Source: an uncultured Ruegeria sp. (GTDB taxonomy: Bacteria > Pseudomonadota > Alphaproteobacteria > Rhodobacterales > Rhodobacteraceae). From it: a stretch of DNA of 64,000 nt. The translations under genes were made by a program, and so were the position numbers. The DNA lies in the NCBI RefSeq assembly GCF_947500045.1, contig NZ_CANMQQ010000001.1:602853-666852 (forward strand). Direction: 5' to 3'. This document shows positions 34,949 to 44,830 of the stretch, piece by piece. The notes beneath the pieces are model-generated. The model was not told the DNA's origin. It saw only the letters and a program-made list of their open reading frames with translations, and ran no database searches. The number at the start of each line of letters is the position of its first letter. Position 1 is the first letter of the stretch.

Positions 34949-35388
34949 TGCAAGCCAAGCAGAAAGTTGTTGATGAAGCGCGGCGCTGGTTAGGCACGCC
35001 ATACGTGCATCAGGCGTCAGTGCTTGGGGCAGGCGCGGATTGCCTGGGCTTGCTGCGCGGGGTTTGGCGTGGTGTGATGGGGCATGAACCCGAGGCGGTG
35101 CCGGTCTACAGCATGGACTGGTCCGAGCCACAGGGCGAAGAGCGTATGTGGGCTGCGGCCCGCCGTCATCTGATCGAGAAATCGCCCGAGGACATGACCC
35201 CGGGTGACGTGTTGTTGTTTCGGATGCGGGATGCGGCGGTCGCCAAACATCTTGGCATCGTCAGCACCACCGATCCGCAGCGATTTATCCACGCCTATAC
35301 CGGACACGGTGTTGTTGAAAATACGCTGAGCGAGCCGTGGCGTCGCCGCGTCGTCGCCTGTTTCGAATTCCCGCTGGAGGACCTCTGA
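34948..35388 (+). CDS. GTA orfg14, NlpC/P60 cell-wall peptidase
   Basis: 146 residues from the ATG at 34948 (a GTG at 34945 is in frame). The catalytic Cys32 is in GAGADCLGLLRG, the His in AKHLGIVST and a third polar position in RFIHAYTGHGVV, as in NlpC/P60 hydrolases of phage tails. It should trim peptidoglycan cross-links during DNA entry. TGATG overlap with orfg15. Confidence 0.94.
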   Translation: MQAKQKVVDEARRWLGTPYVHQASVLGAGADCLGLLRGVWRGVMGHEPEAVPVYSMDWSEPQGEERMWAAARRHLIEKSPEDMTPGDVLLFRMRDAAVAKHLGIVSTTDPQRFIHAYTGHGVVENTLSEPWRRRVVACFEFPLEDL

Positions 35389-38300
35389 TGGCTACAATAC
35401 TTCTGTCTGCCGCTGGTGCGGCAATTGGCGGTTCTATCGGAGGCTCAGTTGCGGGCCTGTCGACGGCAGTGATCGGTCGGGCGGTTGGGGCAACGCTGGG
35501 GCGGGTTATCGACAATCGGCTGATGGCGAGCCAGTCCGTTATGGGCGGCGGCAGCGAGGTTGTCGAAACCGGACGTCTGGATCGCTTTCGTCTGACCGAA
35601 ACCGGTGAGGGCGCGCCGGTGGCGACGGTGTTTGGTCGAATGCGGGTCGGTGGTCAGGTCATCTGGGCATCGGATTTTCTGGAAACCCGATCTACATCGA
35701 CTTCGACGCAAACCTCCGGCGGGGGTGGTGGGGGCAAGGGTAAACCAAAGCCTGTTGAGGTCACGACGACAACAACGACGCACAGCTACAGCTATTCGGT
35801 GTCTCTGGCGATAGCTGTTGGTGCGGGTGAGGTCGCGAATATCACGCGCATCTGGGCCGATGGCGAAGAGGTTGAGCGCCGGACGCTGAACATGCGGATC
35901 TACCGTGGCGATCACGAACAATTGCCCGATCCCCTGATCGAGGCGGTCGAGGGGGCAGGCACGGTGCCTGCATATCGTGGCACGGCATATGTGGTGATCG
36001 AGGATCTGGCGCTGGGTCCTTATGGCAACCGCGTGCCGCAGTTTTCTTTCGAGGTGGTGCGGCAGGAACAGGACGGCATGCCGGACGCCGAAGACGCGCT
36101 GTCGCGGATCGTCAAGGGCGTGGCGCTGATGCCCGGGACCGGGGAATACGCGCTGGCCTCATCTCAGGTGAATTACACCAAAGGGCGGGGGCGCAGCTGG
36201 GCGGCGAATGTTAATTCGCCTTCGGGAAGGTCCGATCTTGTGACGTCGACCCGGGCGCTTGAGAAAGAATTGCCGGGTTGCGAAGCGGCCTCGTTGATCG
36301 TTTCGTGGTTTGGTGATGATCTGCGGTGCGCAGAGTGCCAGATCCGCCCCAAGGTCGAGCGCAAGAATATCGAAGGCAAGAATATGCCTTGGAGTGTTTC
36401 GGGCTTGTCGCGCGCGGCGGCGGGGCAGGTGAAATGGGAGGAGGGGCGCCCGGTCTATGGCGGCACCCCGGCTGATGCAGCTGTGGTGCAGGCGATCCGG
36501 CATCTGAAGAGTTCTGGCAAACGCGTCATGTTCTATCCGTTCATCCTGATGGAGCAATCAGAAGGCAACGGCCTGCCTGATCCGTGGTCAGATGCGAGCA
36601 ATCAGCCGCATCTGCCGTGGCGGGGGCGAATTACGCTGAGCGTGGCCCCTGGGCGGTCGGGGTCGCCGGATCAGAGCGCGGATGCGGATGCGCAAGTAGC
36701 GGCGTTCTTTGGAACCGCGCGCGCATCGCATTTTTCTGTAGGCAGCGGAACGGTATCTTATAGCGGCCCCAGTGAATGGGGGATGCGGCGGTTCATTCTG
36801 CATTACGCGGCCATGTGCAAAGCGGCAGGCGGTGTGGATTCATTCTGCATCGGATCAGAAATGCGTGGGCTAACGCAAATCCGTGGGGCATCGGGTTTTG
36901 CGGCGGTTGAGGAATTGCAGTCTCTGGCTGCCGAAGTGCGTGCGATTTTAGGATCAGAGACCAAGATCGGATATGCCGCTGATTGGACCGAATATTTTGG
37001 GTATCAGCCTCAGGACGGAAGCGGCGATCGGTATTTCCATCTTGACCCGCTATGGGCAGATGAGAACATCGATTTTGTCGGTATCGACAACTATATGCCA
37101 CTGTCCGATTGGCGTGATGGTGCCTCGCACCTGGATGCTGGGGCATCGAACGGTTCGATCTACGATCTGGATTATCTGCGTGGCAATATCGAAGGGGGTG
37201 AAGGGTACGATTGGTACTATGCCTCGCCCGAAGAAGCCGAAGCGCAGATCAGAAGCACGATCACCGATGACGCACATGGTGAGCCATGGGTTTGGCGGTA
37301 TAAGGACCTACGCAACTGGTGGGCAAACCGGCACCACGAGAGGATCGGGGGCGTGCGGCAGGAAACCCCAACAGATTGGGTGCCGGGTGCCAAGCCAATC
37401 TGGTTCACCGAGCTGGGTTGTGCCGCCATCGACAAGGGTACGAACCAGCCGAACAAGTTTCTTGATCCGAAATCTTCGGAATCGGATTTGCCGATCTATT
37501 CCAACGGAGTACGGGACGACTTTATCATGGTTCAATACCTCAGGGCCGTCCTTGGCTATTGGGGTGATCCGCAGATTAACCCTGCATCGGACATCTACAA
37601 TGGCCAGATGGTCGACCTGTCGAACGCCTTTGTCTGGGCTTGGGATGCGCGTCCATTTCCGACCTTTCCCAATCTGCGCTCGCAATGGTCTGATGGGGAC
37701 AATTATGCGCGCGGCCATTGGCTGAATGGTCGATCCGGGTCGCGGACTTTGGCCTCGGTCGTGACCGAGCTTTGCTATGGTGCCGGGGTCACGGCAATCG
37801 ATGTCTCTGAACTGTACGGCGTGGTGCGCGGCTATGCGGTCGAGGATACGATGAACGCACGGCAGGCGTTGCAGCCGTTGATGCTGCGCTATGGGTTTGA
37901 TGCGATCGAACGGGATGGTGTTCTGGTGTTTCGAACACGCGATGGACGCCAAGCGCATGATCTGAATCCTGAACAGATCGCGTTCAGTTCGGATATCGAC
38001 GGACCCATCGAACATCGCCGCGAGGCCGAGGCCGAAATGACCGGGCGCGTGCGCCTGCGGTTCGTTCAGTCGGATGCGGATCACGACGTGGTCGCGGAAG
38101 AGGCCGTCTTGCCTGACGACAGAACCCACGCGGTTGCGGTTAACGAAATGCCCTTGTCGATGACCCGTGCCGAGGGGCGCCAGACAGTCGAGCGATGGCT
38201 AAGTGAATCCCGAATCTCGCGTGAAACCGCGCGGTTCGCTCTGCCCCCGTCGCTATTGCATGTGGGGGCCGGAGACGTGGTGCGCCTGCCCGGAGCAGGC

Positions 38301-39368
38301 GAGAGTGCGCTCTACCGGATCGACAGGCTGGAGCAGGCCGAAATGCAGCTGGTGGATGCAGTGCGCATTGAACCCGGTGTTTATACACCGTCCGAGGTGC
38401 AGGATGATGTGGCGTCGGCCAAACCTTTCACAGCGCCGGTGCCAGTTCTTCCAGTATTCATGGACCTGCCGCTGATCACCGGGTCCGAAGCGCCGCATGC
38501 GCCCTATCTGGCGATTTCGGCAGAACCCTGGCCCGGTAGCGTTGCGGTGTATTCAGCCGCACAGGATGAAGATTACACGCTTCATCAGGTGATTGCGGGG
38601 CAGGCGGTGATCGGGTTCACCGAAACACCGTTGCGGCGTGCTGGCGCGGGTCTCTGGGACGAAGGCGCGGCGTTACGCGTCAATCTGATCGATGGAGTGT
38701 TGGAATCACGCCCACGATCGGCATTGCTGAGTGGTGCCAATCTGGCCGCCATCGGTGACGGGACGCCCGGCAATTGGGAAGTGTTCCAATTCTCCGAAGC
38801 GGCTTTGCAGGAAGCGGGGGTTTACACTCTCTCGGGTCGGCTACGTGGACAGTTGGGGACAGATGCCCTGATGCCCGACATTTGGCCGGAAGGGTCAACC
38901 TTTGTTTTGCTGGACGAGCGCGTCTATCAGACCGGATTACTGCGTACGGAACGCCGCGTGGCCAAGCACTATCGCATCGGCCCTGCAACGCGCGGTTATG
39001 AGGACCCGACCTATGTGCATCTGGTCGAAGCCTTCGATGGCAACGGGCTGAGGCCCTATGCGCCGGTGCATTTGCGCGTGTCTGCATCGGGTTTAGGCGA
39101 CGACATCTCGTGGGTGCGCCGGGCGCGGATCGATGGCGATGACTGGAGCGGGCTTGAGGTGCCTCTGGGGGAAGAGACCGAATCCTATCTGATCCGTGTG
39201 TTTGCAAACGGTGCTTTGCTGCGCGAAACAGTCACCAGTGATCCTGTCTGGCAGTATTCCACTTCGATGAAGGCCGACGATGGGCTGGCCGGGGCCTACG
39301 ATGTTGCGGTCGCACAGGTCTCGGCCACCTATGGTCCCGGGGCGTTTGCCCGTCTTTCGGTAAGGTAG
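35388..39368 (+). CDS. GTA orfg15, host-specificity / baseplate megatron protein
   Basis: 1326 residues from the ATG at 35388, about the size of R. capsulatus gp15. The N-terminus is a glycine-rich hydrophobic stretch (LLSAAGAAIGGSIGGSVAGLS), followed by a Gly-Lys-rich linker around residue 125. A glycosyl-hydrolase-like GTA TIM barrel (about 430-730) carries FCIGSEMRGLTQIRG, FVGIDNYMPLSDWR and WFTELGCAAIDKGTNQPNKF. The C-terminal half is the phage tail-fibre-like rcc01698 domain. It forms the pore and contacts the cell surface. The longest gene of the window. Confidence 0.95.
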   Translation: MATILLSAAGAAIGGSIGGSVAGLSTAVIGRAVGATLGRVIDNRLMASQSVMGGGSEVVETGRLDRFRLTETGEGAPVATVFGRMRVGGQVIWASDFLETRSTSTSTQTSGGGGGGKGKPKPVEVTTTTTTHSYSYSVSLAIAVGAGEVANITRIWADGEEVERRTLNMRIYRGDHEQLPDPLIEAVEGAGTVPAYRGTAYVVIEDLALGPYGNRVPQFSFEVVRQEQDGMPDAEDALSRIVKGVALMPGTGEYALASSQVNYTKGRGRSWAANVNSPSGRSDLVTSTRALEKELPGCEAASLIVSWFGDDLRCAECQIRPKVERKNIEGKNMPWSVSGLSRAAAGQVKWEEGRPVYGGTPADAAVVQAIRHLKSSGKRVMFYPFILMEQSEGNGLPDPWSDASNQPHLPWRGRITLSVAPGRSGSPDQSADADAQVAAFFGTARASHFSVGSGTVSYSGPSEWGMRRFILHYAAMCKAAGGVDSFCIGSEMRGLTQIRGASGFAAVEELQSLAAEVRAILGSETKIGYAADWTEYFGYQPQDGSGDRYFHLDPLWADENIDFVGIDNYMPLSDWRDGASHLDAGASNGSIYDLDYLRGNIEGGEGYDWYYASPEEAEAQIRSTITDDAHGEPWVWRYKDLRNWWANRHHERIGGVRQETPTDWVPGAKPIWFTELGCAAIDKGTNQPNKFLDPKSSESDLPIYSNGVRDDFIMVQYLRAVLGYWGDPQINPASDIYNGQMVDLSNAFVWAWDARPFPTFPNLRSQWSDGDNYARGHWLNGRSGSRTLASVVTELCYGAGVTAIDVSELYGVVRGYAVEDTMNARQALQPLMLRYGFDAIERDGVLVFRTRDGRQAHDLNPEQIAFSSDIDGPIEHRREAEAEMTGRVRLRFVQSDADHDVVAEEAVLPDDRTHAVAVNEMPLSMTRAEGRQTVERWLSESRISRETARFALPPSLLHVGAGDVVRLPGAGESALYRIDRLEQAEMQLVDAVRIEPGVYTPSEVQDDVASAKPFTAPVPVLPVFMDLPLITGSEAPHAPYLAISAEPWPGSVAVYSAAQDEDYTLHQVIAGQAVIGFTETPLRRAGAGLWDEGAALRVNLIDGVLESRPRSALLSGANLAAIGDGTPGNWEVFQFSEAALQEAGVYTLSGRLRGQLGTDALMPDIWPEGSTFVLLDERVYQTGLLRTERRVAKHYRIGPATRGYEDPTYVHLVEAFDGNGLRPYAPVHLRVSASGLGDDISWVRRARIDGDDWSGLEVPLGEETESYLIRVFANGALLRETVTSDPVWQYSTSMKADDGLAGAYDVAVAQVSATYGPGAFARLSVR

Positions 39369-39370
39369 CG

Positions 39371-39667
39371 GTGAGGCCGGTCCTGCATGGAGATATCAGC
39401 GCGGCGGCGCGGGCGTTGTTGGCCGTGCCGCTGCCTGATCGCGACCGGTTGAGCTGTGATATGATTGCCGAGGCTGAACTGGCGGATCAGCATGTTGCAA
39501 AAACCGGCCGTTTGCATCCCTTGTTTGGGAATGGCTCCCTTATGGCGGTCGCAAATAATCGCCCTCTGGCCGAAGAACCAAATTTCGGTGATCTGCAATA
39601 TTGCCAGTGTTTCGAAATGGTTCTGCGCAAACTGATCCGATTTCACATCACCCAGAGGCGCAGCTGA
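39371..39667 (+). CDS. Small conserved protein downstream of GTA orfg15
   Basis: 98 residues from a GTG at 39371, two bases past the orfg15 stop, so it is almost certainly co-transcribed with the GTA genes. MRPVLHGDISAAARALLAVP, a central AEAELADQHVAKTGRLHPLFGNGSLMA and CQCFEMVLRKLIRF look like a small helical protein of the type found after orfg15 in other Rhodobacterales; I cannot name its function. Its 3' end overlaps the convergent zinc finger gene by 20 bases. Confidence 0.7.
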   Translation: MRPVLHGDISAAARALLAVPLPDRDRLSCDMIAEAELADQHVAKTGRLHPLFGNGSLMAVANNRPLAEEPNFGDLQYCQCFEMVLRKLIRFHITQRRS

Positions 39668-39986
39668 CACATTTCGATGCGGCAAGGTCTAATTCCAACC
39701 GTCCGTGCGCAATCTCTTCTCCGCAATCTTCGCAATAGCCGAATTCGTCCTCGTCCATCCGGGCCAGCGCGGTCTGAAGGCGATGTATCTCGGTATCACG
39801 CCGAACCTGTTGGGCTTTGGCCATTGCCTGATTTTGCAAGGCATCCATCCGGCTGAGCCGACCAACCGCCTGCTGGTCCAGCTCGACAACCGATTGCGCA
39901 TCCTGACCGGCGGCTGATTGCGCGGCCAGATCGCCAAGGCGCTGAAGAATAAGCTGGCGGAAATGTTCCATTTCGGCTGAGTTCAT
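39648..39986 (-). CDS. TraR/DksA-type C4 zinc finger protein
   Basis: 112 residues: helical N-terminal half (HFRQLILQRLGDL, then a Gln-rich coiled coil) and a C4 zinc finger with Cys85, Cys88, Cys106 and Cys109 (YCEDCG...CVSC). It is like the short DksA-like proteins that insert into the RNA polymerase secondary channel. Full-length DksA has about 150 residues, so this is a short paralogue. Its stop overlaps the small post-GTA gene tail to tail. Confidence 0.88.
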   Translation of the reverse strand: MNSAEMEHFRQLILQRLGDLAAQSAAGQDAQSVVELDQQAVGRLSRMDALQNQAMAKAQQVRRDTEIHRLQTALARMDEDEFGYCEDCGEEIAHGRLELDLAASKCVSCASG

Positions 39987-40072
39987 TTTTTGTTGCAGTG
40001 CCTATCAAGGGTTTGCGTTTGGCGTTTTTGCCACTAGATGGCTATTCTAAGCGTAGCAAAGGATGAAACGCC

Positions 40073-40882
40073 ATGTTTGAAACGCGCAGCCATGTGACCA
40101 AAGTCGATCCGGTCTGGGATCGTATCACCTCTGAAGCCCACGCGGCCGTTGAGCAAGAGCCGCTGATGGGTGGTCTGGTGCATGCTTGTATCCTGCATCA
40201 CCGCAGCCTGGAGAGAGCGCTTTCCTATCGTATTTCAGCCAAGCTGTGCTCGAACGAGATGTCGATGATGGTGCTTCGCGAAATTGTGGACGAGGCATAT
40301 GCTGCCGACAAGGCGCTGCTCGAAGCCGCGCGGGCCGATCTGATGGCCGTCTATGAGCGCGACCCGGCGTGTCACCGCCTGCTGCAGCCGATCCTGTATT
40401 TCAAAGGCTATCAGGCAATGCAGTCTTATCGTGTGGCCCATTGGTTGTGGAAAAAAGGGCGGCACGATCTGGCCTATTTCTTCCAGATGCGGTCGTCCGA
40501 GATATTCGGGATCGATATCCATCCTGCCGCGCGGATCGGCAAGGGGATCATGATCGACCATGCGCATTCCATCGTAATCGGCGAAACCGCTGTTGTGGGC
40601 GACAATGTCTCAATGCTGCACTCGGTAACGCTGGGCGGGACCGGTAAGGAAGAAGAACAGCGCCATCCCACCATTGGTGATGGCGTTCTGATCGGTGCCG
40701 GCGCCAAGGTTCTTGGCAATATCGAAGTAGGTCATTGTAGCCGCATTGCTGCGGGTTCGGTGGTACTGCAGGAGGTTCCGCCGTGCACGACCGTTGCCGG
40801 AATTCCCGCCAAGATCGTTGGCGAAGCCGGGTGTGATCAGCCGTCGATTTCGATGGATCATATGCTGGGCAAGGACCAGTAG
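40073..40882 (+). CDS. cysE: Serine O-acetyltransferase
   Basis: First step of cysteine synthesis: acetyl-CoA plus serine gives O-acetylserine. Of 269 residues, 1 to about 150 are the helical N-terminal domain (VWDRITSEAHAAVEQEPLMGGLVHACILHH) and the rest is a left-handed hexapeptide beta helix (FGIDIHPAARIGKGIMIDHAHSIVIGETAVVGDNVSML) with catalytic Asp and His in IDHAH and HSVTLGG. The C-terminus is short (ISMDHMLGKDQ) and lacks a terminal Ile, the residue that classically binds the CysK active site. Confidence 0.95.
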   Translation: MFETRSHVTKVDPVWDRITSEAHAAVEQEPLMGGLVHACILHHRSLERALSYRISAKLCSNEMSMMVLREIVDEAYAADKALLEAARADLMAVYERDPACHRLLQPILYFKGYQAMQSYRVAHWLWKKGRHDLAYFFQMRSSEIFGIDIHPAARIGKGIMIDHAHSIVIGETAVVGDNVSMLHSVTLGGTGKEEEQRHPTIGDGVLIGAGAKVLGNIEVGHCSRIAAGSVVLQEVPPCTTVAGIPAKIVGEAGCDQPSISMDHMLGKDQ

Positions 40883-40897
40883 TTTGAATTGAATAAG

Positions 40898-40936
40898 AAA
40901 AAAAAGGCCGCCTCGAGTTCCGAGGCGGCCTTTTTT
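40898..40936. terminator. Bidirectional terminator between cysE and pdhC
   Basis: GGCCGCCTCG pairs with CGAGGCGGCC around AGTTC, with A runs on the left and six T's on the right, so it ends both converging units. Confidence 0.93.
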
Positions 40937-40954
40937 GTTTTGGGTCGTAATGGC

Positions 40955-42256
40955 TTAGGCTAACATGACCACCGGGTTTTCCAGGTTATCCACGATGGCT
41001 TGCAGCAACTGGGCCCCCAGCGCGCCGTCGATGACACGGTGATCAACCGACATTGTGACAGACATAACGGTGGCGACCGTCAGCTCTCCGTCCTCGCCGA
41101 CGACAGGTTTCTTGAGGCCGGTGCCAACCGCCAAAATGCCTGCATGCGGCGGGTTCACGATGGCGTCGAAGTTGTCGATGCCGAACATTCCCAGGTTTGA
41201 GACCGCGAAAGTGCCGCCCTGGTATTCATGCGGGGCTAGCTTGCGTTCGCGGGCGCGGCCCGCAAGGTCCTTCATCTCAGCCGACAGAGCAGAGAGCGAC
41301 TTGGTGTCGGCGTCCTGCAGGACCGGCGTGAACAGACCGCCTTCGATCGCAACCGCAACGGCCACGTCCGAGGGTTTCAGTTGCAGAACACGGTCACCCG
41401 CCCACACGGCGTTGCATTCGGGAACCTGTTGCAGGGCGTTGGCGACGGCTTTGATGATGAAGTCATTGACGCTGAGCTTTACACCACGACCTTCAAGCTG
41501 CTTGTTCAACTGGCTGCGGAACTTCAGCAACGCGTCCAACTTGATATCACGACGCAGGTAGAAATGCGGGATGGTCTGTTTCGCCTCGCTCAGACGCGCG
41601 GCAATGGTCTTGCGCATGCCGTCCAGCTTGATTTCCTCGTATTCGCGACCCTCATACGTGCGGGCAACCATATCTGCTGACGGACCAGCCGGTGCGGCAG
41701 CAGGGGCAGCTGCGGCGGCGGGTGCTGGCGCGGCGGCTGCCGGAGCCGCCGTGGCGCTTTCCACATCCGCTTTGACAATCCTGCCATGGGGGCCGGAACC
41801 AGAGATCTGCGCCAGATCAAGACCCTTTTGCGCGGCAATCCGACGGGCGAGAGGGGATGCAAAGATCCGACCGCCATCGGCTTTGACCGCAGCCGCCGGA
41901 GCGGGGGCGGGCGCCTCGGGTGCCGCTGGCGCGGCAGCCTCGTTGCCCGCAGCAGCTGCGGGCGCAGCCGCTGGAGCAGCGGCAGGCGTGGCCGCGATGT
42001 CATCGGCGCTTTCGCCATCTTCCAGCAGAACGGCGATTGCGGTGTTGACCTTGACCCCCTCCGTGCCTTCGGGGATCAGGATTTTGCCGATGGTTCCTTC
42101 GTCAACGGCCTCGAACTCCATCGTGGCCTTGTCGGTTTCGATCTCGGCCAGCAGGTCGCCGGAAGAGACGGTGTCACCTTCCTTGACGAGCCATTTGGCA
42201 AGGGTGCCTTCCTCCATGGTCGGTGAAAGGGCGGGCATCAGAATTTCGGTGGGCAT
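40955..42256 (-). CDS. pdhC: Pyruvate dehydrogenase complex E2, dihydrolipoamide acetyltransferase
   Basis: 433 residues. N-terminal lipoyl domain (1 to about 78, lipoyl-Lys in [10 protein letters not shown]), an Ala/Pro-rich linker, a peripheral subunit-binding domain ([33 protein letters not shown]), a second Ala/Pro linker and the catalytic domain ending with the active His in [18 protein letters not shown]. Core of the PDH complex; last gene of pdhA-pdhB-pdhC and followed by a terminator. Confidence 0.96.
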   Translation of the reverse strand: MPTEILMPALSPTMEEGTLAKWLVKEGDTVSSGDLLAEIETDKATMEFEAVDEGTIGKILIPEGTEGVKVNTAIAVLLEDGESADDIAATPAAAPAAAPAAAAGNEAAAPAAPEAPAPAPAAAVKADGGRIFASPLARRIAAQKGLDLAQISGSGPHGRIVKADVESATAAPAAAAPAPAAAAAPAAAPAGPSADMVARTYEGREYEEIKLDGMRKTIAARLSEAKQTIPHFYLRRDIKLDALLKFRSQLNKQLEGRGVKLSVNDFIIKAVANALQQVPECNAVWAGDRVLQLKPSDVAVAVAIEGGLFTPVLQDADTKSLSALSAEMKDLAGRARERKLAPHEYQGGTFAVSNLGMFGIDNFDAIVNPPHAGILAVGTGLKKPVVGEDGELTVATVMSVTMSVDHRVIDGALGAQLLQAIVDNLENPVVMLA

Positions 42257-42270
42257 CTGTCTGTCGCTCC

Positions 42271-43641
42271 TTACCGGTAGGTCACTTGTTTGACGGCTGC
42301 GATCACTTCATCTGTGGTGATCAGCGCCAGCTTTTCGAGGTTCGCGGCGTAGGGCATAGGAACGTCCTTGCCGGTACAGTTGATGACCGGCGCGTCGAGG
42401 TAGTCGAACGCTTCCTGCATCACGACCGAACTGATGTAGCTGCCGACCGAGCCTTGCGGCCAACCTTCTTCCACAGTCACAAGACGATTGGTTTTCATCA
42501 CCGAGTTAATGATCGCGCCAGTGTCCATCGGACGGATGGTGCGCAGGTCGATCACTTCTGCGCTGATGCCGTCATCGGCCAGCTTATCGGCAGCTTCGAG
42601 CGCGTATTGCATCCCGATGCCGAAGCTGACGATGGTCACGTCCGACCCTTCGCGCCAGATGCGCGCCTTGCCCAACGGGATGGTTAGGTCATCCACCTGC
42701 GGCATGTCGAATGATCGGCCATAGAGGATTTCATTTTCCAGAAAGATCACCGGATTGGGATCGCGGATCGCCGATTTCAGCAGACCCTTGGCATCGGCGG
42801 CGGAATAGGGTGCAACCACTTTGAGCCCTGGTACCTGCATGAACCAGGCCGTGTAATCCTGGCTGTGCTGTGCTGCGACGCGTGCAGCGGCACCGTTGGG
42901 GCCGCGGAACACGATGGGGCAGCCCATCTGGCCGCCGGACATGTAAAGTGTTTTGGCCGCCGAGTTGATGATCTGGTCCATCGCCTGCATGGCGAAGTTG
43001 AATGTCATGAACTCGACAATCGGTTTCAATCCAGCCATCGCAGACCCGACGGCAATGCCGGTGAAACCATGTTCTGTGATTGGAGTGTCAATCACACGCT
43101 TGGGACCAAACTCATCCAGCAGGCCTTGCGAGATTTTGTAGGCGCCTTGATATTCAGCGACCTCTTCGCCCATCAGGAAGACATCTTCGTCGCCGTGCAT
43201 TTCTTCGGCCATCGCATCGCGCAGGGCTTCGCGGACAGTTTCCGATTTCAATTCGGCATCGGCAGGCCAGTCGGGCGAAAGGTCCACCACCGGGGCTGCA
43301 GGGGCTGCAGCAGCAGGAGCGGGGGCCTCAACCGCCGGGGCGGCCTCGGCCACCGCTGCGGCCGCTGGTGCAGCCGCGGGCAGGGCGGAGGCGTCTTCGC
43401 CTTCTTCGAGCAGGACCGCAATAGGGGTGTTGACCTTGACCCCCTCGGTGCCTTCTTCAATCAGGATTTTGCCAACGACGCCTTCATCGACGGCTTCGAA
43501 CTCCATCGTGGCTTTGTCGGTTTCGATCTCGGCCATGATATCGCCGGATGATACAGTGTCGCCTTCCTTAACCAGCCATTTGGCCAGCGTGCCCTCTTCC
43601 ATCGTGGGCGAAAGGGCGGGCATGAGAATTTCGGTTGCCAT
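42271..43641 (-). CDS. pdhB: Pyruvate dehydrogenase E1 beta with N-terminal lipoyl domain
   Basis: 456 residues. A lipoyl domain (1 to about 80), an Ala-rich linker, then a standard E1 beta ([44 protein letters not shown]...). The thiamine-side pattern and C-terminal [21 protein letters not shown] are intact. The lipoyl module on E1 beta is a known alphaproteobacterial trait. In its first 83 residues it differs from that of E2 at about nine places by eye. 15 bases before pdhC. Confidence 0.96.
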   Translation of the reverse strand: MATEILMPALSPTMEEGTLAKWLVKEGDTVSSGDIMAEIETDKATMEFEAVDEGVVGKILIEEGTEGVKVNTPIAVLLEEGEDASALPAAAPAAAAVAEAAPAVEAPAPAAAAPAAPVVDLSPDWPADAELKSETVREALRDAMAEEMHGDEDVFLMGEEVAEYQGAYKISQGLLDEFGPKRVIDTPITEHGFTGIAVGSAMAGLKPIVEFMTFNFAMQAMDQIINSAAKTLYMSGGQMGCPIVFRGPNGAAARVAAQHSQDYTAWFMQVPGLKVVAPYSAADAKGLLKSAIRDPNPVIFLENEILYGRSFDMPQVDDLTIPLGKARIWREGSDVTIVSFGIGMQYALEAADKLADDGISAEVIDLRTIRPMDTGAIINSVMKTNRLVTVEEGWPQGSVGSYISSVVMQEAFDYLDAPVINCTGKDVPMPYAANLEKLALITTDEVIAAVKQVTYR

Positions 43642-43656
43642 GTCTTATTCGTCCTC

Positions 43657-44646
43657 TCAGGCGTAAATATCGGTCCAGAGCTCATCCAGCGACGGCTCGG
43701 GGCTTTCTTTTGAGAATTCGGCGGCCTGATTGACGACCTCTTTGATCTCTTTGTCGATCGCTTTCAGGTCATCTTCGGTCGCGTGTTTGCCGGTCAGCAG
43801 CAGCTCGCGCACATGTTCGATCGGGTCGCTTTGTTCGCGAACCTTCTGAACCTCTTCACGGGTGCGGTACTTGGCCGGGTCGGACATCGAGTGTCCGCGA
43901 TAGCGGTAGGTCTTGACCTCAAGGATGTAGGGACCTTTGCCCGCGCGGCAATGGGCGACCGCTTTTTCACCAGCGGCTTTCACCGCCAAGACGTCCATCC
44001 CGTTGACGATCTCGCCGGGGATGCCGAATGCCTCGCCGCGGTGATAGATGTCTTTGGTGGAGGTCGAACGCGCCTGGGAGGTGCCCATGGCGTATTGATT
44101 GTTCTCGATCACGAAGACAACGGGCAATTCCCAGATCGCCGCCATGTTGAACGTCTCGTAGACCTGACCCTGGTTTGCGGCGCCGTCACCGAAATAGGTG
44201 AACGTCACGCCTCCGTTCTCTTTGTACTTGTCGGCAAATGCCAAACCGGCCCCCAGAGGAACCTGAGCGCCAACGATGCCATGGCCGCCGTAGAAATGCT
44301 TCTCTTTCGAGAACATGTGCATTGAGCCGCCCTTGCCTTTGGACAGACCGCCCTCGCGTCCGGTCAGTTCGGCCATCACGCCGCCGGGCTCCATCCCGCA
44401 GGCCAACATGTGGCCGTGGTCGCGGTAAGAGGTAATCCGCTTGTCGCCTTCCTTGGCTGCGGCTTCAAGGCCCACAACGACGGCTTCCTGCCCGATGTAA
44501 AGGTGGCAGAACCCACCGATCAGACCCATGCCATAGAGTTGACCGGCCTTTTCTTCGAATCGGCGGATCAGTAGCATTTCGCGGTAATAGGCTTTAAGCT
44601 CTTCCGCAGAAACATTTGGTTTCTTTGTGGTTTTTCGCGCAGCCAT
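43657..44646 (-). CDS. pdhA: Pyruvate dehydrogenase E1 alpha
   Basis: 329 residues of the eukaryote-like E1 alpha type: YREMLLIRRFEEKAGQLYGMGLIGGFCHLYIGQEA, the thiamine diphosphate motif YFGDGAANQGQVYETFNMAAIWELPVVFVIENNQ and the phosphorylation-loop region YRYRGHSMSDPAKYRTREEV. Decarboxylates pyruvate and acetylates E2. First gene of the operon, preceded by a palindrome shared with lpdA. Confidence 0.97.
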   Translation of the reverse strand: MAARKTTKKPNVSAEELKAYYREMLLIRRFEEKAGQLYGMGLIGGFCHLYIGQEAVVVGLEAAAKEGDKRITSYRDHGHMLACGMEPGGVMAELTGREGGLSKGKGGSMHMFSKEKHFYGGHGIVGAQVPLGAGLAFADKYKENGGVTFTYFGDGAANQGQVYETFNMAAIWELPVVFVIENNQYAMGTSQARSTSTKDIYHRGEAFGIPGEIVNGMDVLAVKAAGEKAVAHCRAGKGPYILEVKTYRYRGHSMSDPAKYRTREEVQKVREQSDPIEHVRELLLTGKHATEDDLKAIDKEIKEVVNQAAEFSKESPEPSLDELWTDIYA

Positions 44647-44670
44647 TGTGGCGATCTCCCCCTCTCGGAC

Positions 44671-44694
44671 AGATAGTTTAGCGTTAAACTATCT
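44671..44694. promoter_or_regulatory. Perfect 24-bp palindromic operator upstream of pdhA
   Basis: AGATAGTTTA and TAAACTATCT are perfect 10-bp arms around GCGT, 25 to 48 bases upstream of the pdhA start. The same core, TAGTTTA-N4-TAAACTA, occurs at the same place before lpdA. Hence a probable operator of a regulator controlling E1-E2 and E3 genes together. Confidence 0.7.
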
Positions 44695-44794
44695 CATAAA
44701 GCATTTCACGCGCTCTGGCGAGTGCAAATGTGACGCGGGGGCAGGGTGCAATCGGTTCGGGTGTGGGAAGTCTTCGAAGATGATATTAAGCGGG

Positions 44795-44815
44795 AGATTT
44801 TTCGGCGAAAAATCT
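44795..44815. repeat. Perfect AT-rich hairpin after ftsB
   Basis: AGATTTTTC and GAAAAATCT, 9-bp perfect arms around a 3-base loop, 16 bases past the ftsB stop. It is the sister of the hairpin after glnA (1529-1549). It separates the pgk-ftsB side from the pdh operon. Confidence 0.6.
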
Positions 44816-44830
44816 TGTCCCTAGCGGCAA

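Noticed and set aside
24523..39368. Interpretation of the terminase-to-tail cluster as an ordinary prophage
   Set aside because: No integrase, repressor, lysis or replication genes and no attachment repeats were seen. Gene order and small sizes (short tape measure, rcc01693- and rcc01685-type genes) match the RcGTA cluster.
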